Source of the DNA: Notospermus geniculatus
Taxonomy: Eukaryota; Nemertea; Pilidiophora; Heteronemertea; Lineidae
Length of the DNA stretch: 64,000 nt
NCBI GenBank assembly: GCA_002633025.1
Contig: NMRB01000279.1
Span: 342,389 to 406,388 of the forward strand
Reading direction: 5' to 3'
Position numbers and translations under genes: made by a program. The stretch's first letter is position 1. Each line of letters starts with the position of its first letter. The notes beneath the pieces are model-generated. The model saw only the letters and a program-made list of their open reading frames with translations, ran no database searches and was not told the origin of the DNA. Of the stretch, positions 56,279 through 64,000 are shown piece by piece.

Positions 56279-56392
56279 TGATTTTTCCGTCAGGGCTGAA
56301 GCCATAGCATTATTGGCCCTGTTAAGTAGGGAAGAGGCCATCACAAGTTACTCATGTTCCACACTTGGATGGGGTCTTACTGTCCCATGCGA
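56279..56392 (-). mobile_element. SINE-B 3' fragment
   Basis: GATTTTTCCGTCAGGGCTGA, GCATTATTGGCCCTGTTAAG, ACTTGGATGGGGTCTTA, then a jump directly to CTGTCCCATGCGAC. The head is absent. Confidence 0.82.
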
Positions 56393-57349
56393 CCTAACAA
56401 CATGAACTGCTTTGTGACTGCTTTGTAAAGTGAGGTAGAAAAGCTTCGTTTTAGCCTCAAAACTGCCGAGTGGCACTGTGTCGTCTACATCTCTGAGTCA
56501 CATACCGGTCCTGCAAGACTTTTTTTAAGTGACGCAAAACAGACAACCCATCTGTTACAAGCACAAGCAGAATCATCCTAAAAGTAGATCTATCAAAGCC
56601 AGCCTCCCCGGCTGCCGAAAAAATCACCCATCCTTTCAACCCCACAATAACAGTTCCTATCCAACAACTGCAAATACTTTCATCGCCAGAGGGTGGACAC
56701 CATTAATTACAGACAACGATCGTTAATAGTGATTTCTTGACAATAGACACACCGGAGTTCATATTGTTGAGTGTGCGCTACATTAACGGATCTATACGGG
56801 AGCGATGATGGCGCTGAACCTGTTGTCAGATACCGATAGACTCATGTCGAGCTAATGGCAAGAAACCACAACTTAATTCATAAGGTCTAATGGGTTATAG
56901 GTTAGTTTCTGTTAATACCATGGGATAATGTTTTGTTTTGCAAGGCCGCTGATAGGCAAGAAAGCAATCTTGTCTAAAGAGCCAATAATGAGCCAAGTTT
57001 GGGTTCGCTGCTGTCGACCCGACAAAACAAAAGGAATACCATTGTTTGAAAGACTTTTGTTTCTAAATAACAGTTCACCCTTTCACACTCCCAGCTTTTC
57101 ATCTCCCAAAAGGGCTGCAATAAATTGCAAGTTCTTAAAAGATTTTTTGACAGCATTATCATTGAAATGCCGGCCACACTTTTGGCTATGGTTTTTAAAT
57201 TTCCTGTCTGCATCGTCAGAGTCCAGAGTTGTTATACCTGCTGAGCACATATAAAGTGACTAAACTGTGTTGCTGTTTTATGGAATTTTGGACAGTGAAA
57301 ACGGCAAAATTCGTAAACCTCAGGAGTTCTGGTGCTTCAAGGGTTCACT
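56393..57349. other. no recognisable gene
   Basis: Open frame 56928-57254 (108 codons) is not recognised. Nothing else seen. Confidence 0.4.
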
Positions 57350-57764
57350 AGCTTACTTTCTGCAAAAGCTTACTTTCTGCTATAAGCTTACTTTCTGCTA
57401 TAAGCTTACTTTCTGCTATAAGCTTACTTTCTGCTATAAGCTTACTTTCTGCTATAAGCTTACTTTCTGCTATTCATCGTATCCATGACGTAGGCCCAGG
57501 CCTACGTGACCAAGGTGACGTTGTGACGTTGCGTCTTTTTGCCCACCAGCTTCTTCAGCAAAGCAATGAAATTTGCCCACCACCCTTGCGACGTCAGCAA
57601 TGGCGGACACTGTCGGAGTTACGTCATGGATACGATGAATAAGCTTACTTTCTGCTATAAGCTTACTTTCTGCTATAAGCTTACTTTCTGCTATAAGCTT
57701 ACTTTCTGCTATAAGCTTACTTTCTGCTATAAGCTTACTTTCTGCTATAAGCTTACTTTCTGCA
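57350..57764. repeat. 18-bp minisatellite, about 14 units, interrupted by a MITE
   Basis: The unit AGCTTACTTTCTGCTATA is repeated about 7 times on each side of 57474-57638, almost without variation; only the first and last units differ. Such uniformity suggests recent expansion or ongoing homogenisation on both sides of the insertion. Confidence 0.95.
57474..57638. mobile_element. 165-bp MITE with TCATCGTATCCATGACGTA termini, copy 2
   Basis: 19-bp perfect inverted termini, with AT on both sides (57472-57473 and 57639-57640). Removing the element and one AT restores the 18-bp minisatellite unit exactly. Internal sequence as in 31296-31462. Confidence 0.92.
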
Positions 57765-58186
57765 CGATCAAGGATTGGAAATCACAACTGCAGATTCAGG
57801 TATTTACTCTTTTTCGATAGAAATGGTCACGATGATATATCAAGTTATCCCGGTACTTTGTATTTCCCTCAAAGAGATCCTGTTGCAACAAGTGGCTATG
57901 ACAGCTGTCTTGCCCTCGGATGAGAGTTGACAAGAGCACTCAAACTGCCGACAACAAAAGACTGGCTACTCCTGCTTCCCACTCCGTAACTGATGCGATG
58001 ACACTTCATAACTGAACAAGCATAGCTGAGAATAAAGTCAATTGAATTGTACAACTGTCAATCAAGAAATTGGTAGAGCAGCGGGTGAATGGCCACCAAA
58101 GATGACAGGCAAAGGCACAACTTTAATGGTGAAAGATCTGACCGGACTGCCCTGGATGCTCAAAAAGGAAGAAACTTATAAGTTAA
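57765..58186. other. no recognisable gene
   Basis: Nothing recognised. Confidence 0.4.
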
Positions 58187-58369
58187 AGCGAATCGATAGC
58201 GGATTTTGTTTACATTTGGCTGGTGTTTGTAAACACAAAATTCAGCCAATCAAAATGCACAAAAATTTCTTTGTTGACATTCTGGAGAAGTTTGTTTACA
58301 TTTTTTGCTGAAAATTCGTCCCCTTTCAAATTCTATTTCAAAATCAAATTTTTTCGCTTTCGATTCCCT
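58187..58369. mobile_element. piggyBac-like MITE with TTAA target (183 bp)
   Basis: TTAA at 58183-58186 and 58370-58373. Termini are AGCGAATCGATAGCGGA and AGGGAATCGAAAGCGAA. It lies directly beside a SINE-A tail. TGTTTACATTT occurs near both ends in inverted context. Confidence 0.75.
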
Positions 58370-59165
58370 TTAAAGTTAAAGTTTTTGTCTGATATCAACA
58401 AAAGTAGAGGTGTCAGGCAAATTTACACTTTAATACTGGTCTATCCTGAAACCTTTCAGTAGGCCTCAGATGAGCTGCTCATTGAGGGCCCAACACTGAT
58501 CATTCTGACTGGTAATGATTTATCATGTTTATACACCTGGGGATTGACTAAGGTATCAAAAGCCCTTTTTACACGGTGCCGGTGCGTTCCGGATCGAGGA
58601 GGGTTCGGTTATTTTTCCCCGTGTAAAAGCGAAACAACTGACCTCCACCTTCCTCGGGCCAGTTCAGTTCGCCGCGTGAGTCTCGGGAAGGTGGAGGTAG
58701 GTTCAGGCTGGTTATTCTCTCGTGTAAAAGCGAACCGACCTCCACCGGCCTCGTGCGGGATTGAGCACGCTACATATGAATGGCATCACTGGCGCATTGC
58801 TGTAAGTTACCTGTGAAGAAATCACGCACGAGATTTCTCAAGCACTGCTCATGTTGTTAGAGGCATAGTTTATCGATTTTAAGTGATTATTTTTGCGATA
58901 TTTCTTACTTAGGATGTTGATAGACGCCATCTGGCGGCACGCATTTGAACAAACCGACCTCGAACTAGTTCGAGGCAGGTTCGGTAACCCGCACCGTGTA
59001 AAAGCGATCAATCCATCCTGAACCGAACCCGCCCGAGGAGGGTGGAGGTAGGTTTCCTTGAACCAGCACCGTGTAAAAAGGGCTAAAGAGGTGAGCCCAG
59101 AGTCTCATACAGACAGTGGGATTCGAACCAGAATCCTCCATTGACAACTAGAGCCACTAGATCAC
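58370..59165 (-). mobile_element. SINE-A copy, split by a 524-bp MITE
   Basis: Tail and core at 58374-58560 (TCTGATATCAACAAAAGTAG, CAGATGAGCTGCTCATTGAG). Body and head at 59085-59165 (GTGGGATTCGAACCAGAAT antisense box B). Confidence 0.8.
58561..59084. mobile_element. 524-bp MITE, AGCCCTTTTTACACGGTGC termini
   Basis: Left AGCCCTTTTTACACGGTGC and right GCACGGTGTAAAAAGGGCT-type inverted end, with AAA on both sides (58558-58560 and 59085-59087). The interior has repeated words GTGTAAAAGCGA, ACCGACCTCCACC and GAGGGTGGAGGTAGGTT clustered within about 200 bp of each end, and an AT-rich unique centre. No ORF. Confidence 0.82.
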
Positions 59166-59735
59166 CATGACTCTAAATATCATCTGACACATCACATCGT
59201 AACATCTGGGGGGAGTGAGGCAAGGTAGGCAAGAGACCTGCCGGAGTCTCACGCTGATGGTGGGCCTTCGAACCTGAGACCTCATGACCACTAACCAGAG
59301 CTGAACCATAGACCACTGCGACTCCAGTATCATCTGACACATCATATCATAACACCTGGCATGCTGGGGGAGTGAGGCAAGGTACAGTACAGGTCACAAC
59401 ATCCCTAAATTCGCGTAAGTTACGCGTAAGTTACTCGTAACTTACACAACAACTCACGAGCTATGTTACGCGTAACTTACGAGGTGAGTTACGCGAATTT
59501 CCCTAGCTACGCAGTGATTTACGAGGCGAGCTGCGCGAAACCAAAGCCGTGAGTTACTCGTAAGTTACGCGTAACTTATGAGTAACTTACGCGAAGCCGT
59601 AGGGATGTCAATTGTGACCTGTACTGTAGGCAAAGCGACCTCCTAGAGTCTCAATGACAGTGGGATTTCAAGTGGAGACCTCATGACTGGTAGGTAGCCA
59701 AAGACCGTACCCATCAGACCACTGTGGCTCCCAGA
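59166..59735 (-). repeat. tandem degenerate SINE head segments, unit about 170 bp
   Basis: AT.ATCTGACACATCA(C/T)ATC, GGGGGAGTGAGGCAAGGTA and a CGAACCTGAGACCTCATGACC antisense head recur from about 59175, 59325 and 59620. They resemble the head half of SINE-A. The second unit is interrupted at 59385-59626. Confidence 0.6.
59385..59626. mobile_element. TA-target MITE, CAGTACAGGTC variant, interior of GTTACGCGTAA words (242 bp)
   Basis: TA at 59383-59384 and 59627-59628. The right terminus read inward is CAGTACAGGTCACAATTGAC then ATCCC; the left lacks ATTG. The interior is almost entirely TTACGCGTAACTTACGAG-type words in both orientations. Termini relate it to the CAGTACGTTG family; the interior does not. 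Confidence 0.85.
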
Positions 59736-60169
59736 GCGTTAATATCTGAAGATTCCCTCTTAACCACAAAACTATGTGAACCACCATCAAAGGTTCAGAT
59801 CAGGGCAATTACCTCGTTAATTTTCTTGATCACTTTCTAATTTTTGTTTCTCACTTTGATATAATGACATCAACACAAAAAACACAACAATCGAATTCTA
59901 GAGGTAATTGAAATTGGGCCATTACTAACACGACCCAGAGAGGGATGGCAAGAAATTTTAAAAGCCTTGGCCTGGAATGAGGTTTGAGAGTCAGTTGCAT
60001 AGGATACTTTGATGCTCAATTTAAGGTCTCCACATATTTGTCCAGATTCCGATGTGATTTTTGGATCCACCCATTACCTGTGGAGGTACCGCAGCAGAAA
60101 ATTACAATGACCTACCGCCAAACTCAGCATGGACAACTTTTCTGGGATGTTACAGGCATATGATTCTAA
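59736..60169. other. no recognisable gene
   Basis: Nothing recognised. Confidence 0.4.
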
Positions 60170-60320
60170 AGCTGCGTTTACCAGACATCCAGAATGCGGT
60201 ATAGGGACGCGGAATCCCCGGCAGAAGCAATATGTTGTATGCGAAAATGCATTGCATTTTCCGCTTCCACGTTCCGCAATCCGCATTCCGCGTGTCAGCT
60301 AAATGTACATTGTAGCTTTA
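60170..60320. mobile_element. small MITE-like inverted repeat
   Basis: AAAGCTGCGTTTACCAGACA..AGAATGCGG at the left and CCGCATTCCGCGTGTCAGCTAAAT..TAGCTTTA at the right are imperfect inverted copies. Central words GGAATCCCCGGCAGAAGC and GCTTCCACGTTCCGCAATCC are also symmetric. Flanks suggest TA. Confidence 0.6.
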
Positions 60321-60380
60321 TACTGACATGCAGCGGAACAAGGTGTAATATTCATGAGGACGTTAGCGGAGCCCCTCATT

Positions 60381-60585
60381 AGCCCCATTTACAGTGTGGA
60401 ATTTTCACTGTGTTCGGTCCGGACCGAGCACGGTTCAGTACAATTTTACCAAATGTAAACAGGTCCAGCCACCTTGTCCCGGTACCAAATGGCAGTGTAA
60501 ACGGGTCTGTCCTGCTTTAATTTCAAAGCGGGCTCGGTCCGGGTCAAGCTCGGCATGCTTCAACTGGGCTTGTGTCAAAAGGGCT
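60381..60585. mobile_element. MITE-like element, AGCCC...GGGCT (205 bp)
   Basis: TAGCCCCATTTACAG at the left and TAGCCCTTTTGACAC read from the right. The interior repeats GGTCCGGACCGAGC, GGGCTCGGTCCGGG and GTGTAAACGGGT words. This resembles the layout of the 58.6-kb element. No clean target duplication. Confidence 0.55.
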
Positions 60586-61079
60586 ATAGTCCCTTTACCT
60601 TATCAGAAATTAATCAACACACTCTCTGATTTAGCACAACATTTTTGAAATGGAACTTCATCTTTCAACATCCCGGGACAAAATAAATGACATAATTATT
60701 ATTGTCTTTGCATGTTCCATCACACTTTCCTCTGACAGGTGACAGGTCTCAATGAATAGCCTTGTAAGTTGCCATGAAGATGATGGATTAGATGTCTCTG
60801 AGTTTTATATCCTGGAAATGAACCCCGGTGATCATCATGCATGATTTCTGCGAGAAATGGAAGAAACCTTGTTGTGTTATCTGTCAGGTTTAGCCTGTTC
60901 TGTTTCTGTGCAGGCTACCGGGATAAAACCACAAAAACGGGATCATTGACTGAAGCAAGGCTGCTTGGAAGAGTGGGAGAGAAATTCAAGATGGTTGCCA
61001 TGACTGCCATTGGAATTTCTCCAGCTTGCCAAAGATATCGACTCTTTTCTAGCAAGTGGCGAGTATTTGTATTTGTATT
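60586..61079. other. no recognisable gene
   Basis: Nothing recognised. Confidence 0.4.
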
Positions 61080-61262
61080 TGAGTGTTCCGTCAGGGCCAA
61101 AGCCCGGTAGCATTGGCCCTGGTAAGTATGGAAGAGGCCATCTCAAGCTACTCGTGGGAACTCCTCACTTGGATGGGGTCTTATTGCCCTTGCAAAGACA
61201 CAAGATAGAAGGCACGACAGCTTGCTGTCCCATGCGACGGACAGTAAGCCGGACTGGATGGC
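61080..61262 (-). mobile_element. SINE-B fragment without head
   Basis: TTCCGTCAGGGCCAAAGCCC, CTGGTAAGTATGGAAGAGGC, ACTTGGATGGGGTCTTA and CTTGCTGTCCCATGCGACGG. The sequence leaves the family before the tRNA-like region. Confidence 0.82.
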
Positions 61263-62296
61263 GAGTCGATCCTCCTGGGGAAGTGTGCGGCATTAACAAG
61301 TTATTTCTCAGCCAGTTTTATCAGAGTTTTACGGCACTCCCAAATCAACGCACAAAATGATTTATAGGAGTTTATAAACAATTCTGAATGATTTTACCAA
61401 GAAATATACATCTTATCAATTCATCAGCAAATATTCTCTCGTATGTTCATTACTACGGGGGTCAAGGGCTGTTCCTTTGAACAGCAAAAAACTTTGAAGT
61501 CACTGCCAGACAATGATGTTCAAAAGGCATGCAGGTCAATCAGTTTGAAGGATTGAATTGTATCATACATCCGGCATGTCCGGTCCAAATATTTGAAATA
61601 TCTCACACAGGTAAAGTTAGGTAATCTTCAATATCATTTTGGAGCCGTTTTTGGTCTCTGGTGCAAGGCTATTGAAAAGTCACAGCACTATCCTCCCACT
61701 GCAAGGGGTTTTTACCTTGCTCCTCTTCATCCGCTCCGATGAACAGGAGTGAGGTAAAAACTCCGGGGAGGGTGGGGGGTGTCCCTGACCATTAGAAATG
61801 ACACTGCACTTTTCTGGACGGGTTTGAAAGCCTGGTCATCCAATAAATATCTTGGGTAGTACGATTTAACAGCTGTTTATTCTGCGCAAATCCTGGACAT
61901 TATTATTATCATTATCAGATAATTCAATGCCTATCTCACAAATCCAGGGATATCACCCCAGACAATGACCACAGTCGTGGAAAATTATCCAGGTCAGGCA
62001 TATCACCAAAACTAACAAGGCCTACTTGATTTGCACTCTTACACATATTTCATACCAACTATGCCGAAGATCTGCATACATGTCTTGTACAAATACTACA
62101 CATTTTTTATGTCAACGGTATTGAAACAGACGAGAGGTAGTTACTATGATAGGTGAAAGGGCACTTTTTATATCATTCATATTTGTCTTTACTATATCAT
62201 ATATTTGCATTGTAATGTATACATTGGGGTGAGTAGTGGTTGGCAATTAACCCTATAGTGTTTCATGATAACTTCCGTCCTGAAAGTTAAAGAACA
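61263..62296. other. no recognisable gene; one hairpin repeat
   Basis: Contains the ATCCTCC hairpin copy at 61689-61781. The remainder is AT-rich and unrecognised. Confidence 0.4.
61689..61781. repeat. copy of the ATCCTCC hairpin element
   Basis: TATCCTCCCACTGCAAGGGG, TTTTTACCTTGCTCCTCTTC and ATCCGCTC, then an inverted GAGTGAGGTAAAAACTCCGG..GGGAGGGTGG. Confidence 0.7.
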
Positions 62297-62696
62297 TTGG
62301 CTGATATTCATAAAAGCTAGCAAATGCTTTTCCTTCAAGTTTTGTAGTACATTTACATTGTACTTCCCTGTGCAAATCTTAAAGCCCCACAGTATTGAAT
62401 TTTACGGTATTTTCAAAATGTTAGGAGAGTGGAGGTTGAGGTCTCAGGGCCTCGTGAAGATCTCCAAAATGATTGCCTGATACTTACTTTTAATAACCAA
62501 GGCCTACTTTTCAACAGAGAGTGAAAAAACTGCGTAGGGGAGCTCTAATGCATTGAGATAGAGCGCAGTACATTTTTACACTACGCTGACGTCGTGACGT
62601 CGTCAAGAATCGCGGCGACGATTTGCGTTTTTCAGATTCAATACAGTGGGGCTTTAAGTAAAAGCATTTGCTAATTTTTATGAATACCAGTCATTG
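62297..62696. repeat. palindromic element, AGCAAATGCTTTTCCTT family, copy 2, split by a MITE
   Basis: TTGGCTGATATTCATAAAAG..GCAAATGCTTTTCCTT at the left and AAGCATTTGCTAATTTTTAT..GAATACCAGTCATTGG at the right. The insertion at 62383-62653 lies in the GCAAATCTTAAGTAAAAGC site, which is intact at 46060-46075. Confidence 0.8.
62383..62653. mobile_element. piggyBac-like MITE with TTAA target (271 bp)
   Basis: TTAA at 62379-62382 and 62654-62657. Termini are AGCCCCACAGTATTGAATT and AGCCCCACTGTATTGAATC. The empty site is shown by the sister copy at 46.06 kb, which has a single TTAA. The interior holds a GACGTCGTGACGTCGTC block near the right end. Confidence 0.9.
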
Positions 62697-63147
62697 GCAT
62701 GGTCATTTAGGAATACCGAAATCATCGCTTCATGTCAAAACTTCCTATAAATTTTATTTACACACTTTTTCAATAGATTTAACGTTCAATTCAAAAATGT
62801 ATGTCAAGATTTGCCGACTCACACGAGAATAATATCATAAAGTGCATAGACGCCAGACCCGACAGTACTAAGTGCCACTCTTAGCTCAAGGGCCTCTAAA
62901 GCATGGGCATAGTATGTTTGCATGTTTACCTTAGCGTTTTAACACTTTTTAAAATTAAATTGAAAAATATATTTTTAGTTTGGCGTTTGCATAGCAAGAT
63001 GTTTTTTTCATCTCTTAACTCAAAGTGCCCAAGAGACCATGAGTAATCTAGAGACCAATTCTTGAAAAGTGTTTTTTTCTTTTCAGAAGTGCCCTTATTC
63101 AATTTCAAGTGCGTTTCACTTATTCACTTCACCATTTCTCTTTTTAG
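62697..63147. other. no recognisable gene
   Basis: AT-rich with T runs; possible intron upstream of the exon candidate that follows. Confidence 0.35.
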
Positions 63148-63328
63148 ACTTCGTCGACTGGCGACACGCCAGATTCAGCTGGAGTCCGATCCCGGACAAA
63201 GAATATCCCAAGTGCTGAAAATTTTGCCCACCAAAAAAGCCAAAGACAACAGTTGCATTGAACAAGTCAGAAACAGGCCAGGCCCCAATCTGGACAATTG
63301 GCGAAAAAACTCTTCATTGTATTCCTGA
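63148..63328 (+). CDS. candidate terminal coding exon, unrecognised (low confidence)
   Basis: A pyrimidine-rich tract TTTCTCTTTTTAG precedes an open frame of 59 residues plus stop, beginning LRRLATRQIQLESDPGQRIS and ending NWRKNSSLYS. Its composition is charged and balanced, unlike the repeat-derived frames nearby. No family recognised and no partner exon identified; it could be chance. Confidence 0.25.
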
Positions 63329-64000
63329 CCCATGAAGATGTTTGCAATCAAGTCAAAATAGCTGCCAAACTTGGTCTCACGATTTCAAGCAGAGCAACAC
63401 AGCATGGCATCCTGGGAACCCAGGGCATTTCCACTCTGCATAGCGCGTTACAATGCCCTGGGGAAACCCACCCCGTTTTGATGGGGAAGAGGGCTGTTCC
63501 CTCATGTGTACTCGCCAACTGGTAATTCACGAATAAACCATGCAATGCAGTGGGGGATCGCCACTTGATGTAATGGGCAGACATCGCGCCTAGTGCTGTA
63601 ACGTATGCACATATATCTGGTGTTATGAGTTAGCGGGTACCAGTCTCATAGCAATGCATCTCATTCCATAATTTATGCATGCTGTCGGAATGATAGCTGC
63701 CCCAAACACATGAACTGGATCATACCTTCGTGTTTTGAACCCGTCGGTACTTACCCATTATCTAGATAATCCATGACAACCAGTTTTACGCGAAGTTAAT
63801 TCAGGAATATTAAAAAATCCAGCGAGTTTGTCAGCGAATCGAGGAATGTTTGAAACCACCATATTTGGGAGTGACCATGGCGGGAGAGAAGCTTCGCTGT
63901 GATTGGTTGTATTCAGCGACAGATTTTCTGTCNACAAGAAACCTGTCCATGTGCCCCAAAAGGCTAGGCCTAGCTAATGTCCGTTGAACCATCTCATGTC
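63329..64000. other. no recognisable gene
   Basis: Nothing recognised. Undetermined base at 63933. Confidence 0.4.

Overview
Eukaryotic nuclear DNA from an animal, most likely a marine invertebrate. The window is gene-poor. Its two recognisable genes carry metazoan-specific proteins, with a GT-type splice donor in one of them. The rest is AT-rich non-coding DNA packed with short transposable elements: tRNA-derived SINEs, terminal-inverted-repeat MITEs, fold-back elements and minisatellites. The frequent word TAGGCCTA and the repeat style recall echinoderms or other marine deuterostomes, but that is an impression and I cannot name the species. There is no operon, prophage or CRISPR structure, and I found no intact LINE, LTR or transposase gene.

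Gene region (about 1-6.3 kb). A head-to-head pair shares a promoter of about 0.4 kb. On the minus strand (3843-4108) lies coding exon 1 of AMMECR1, ending in a GTAAGT donor; the other exons are not in the window, so positions 1-3842 are probably its first intron. On the plus strand (4525-6273) lies a complete, uninterrupted MSL2 gene: a RING-type ubiquitin ligase of the MSL histone-acetylation complex with an N-terminal RING and a C-terminal CXC domain. The shared promoter holds a perfect TCTCGCGAGA palindrome 25 bp upstream of the AMMECR1 ATG.

Repeat-rich region (about 6.3-64 kb). No convincing further gene is visible; three weak small-ORF or exon candidates are listed with low confidence. 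Two SINE families dominate: SINE-A, with a tRNA-like head and a core centred on GCTGAATGAGC, and SINE-B, with a different tRNA-like head and mostly minus orientation. A third SINE head at about 55.84 kb shares the SINE-A core. A fourth element at 41.93 kb joins a tRNA-like box A to a 5S-rRNA-like promoter region.

The MITEs sort by target site. 3-bp TTA/TAA sites are PIF/Harbinger-like; TTAA sites are piggyBac-like; one set uses TA with a conserved CAGTAC terminus; one uses AT; and one uses 5-bp duplications with CAGG...CCTG ends. Several are nested inside SINEs or tandem arrays, so the uninterrupted host copy elsewhere in the window proves their boundaries. Many have interiors built from one short word repeated in both orientations, which is the most unusual pattern seen here. 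Minisatellites, fold-back hairpins and a 0.96-kb repeat containing nuclear-receptor-like half sites fill much of the remainder.
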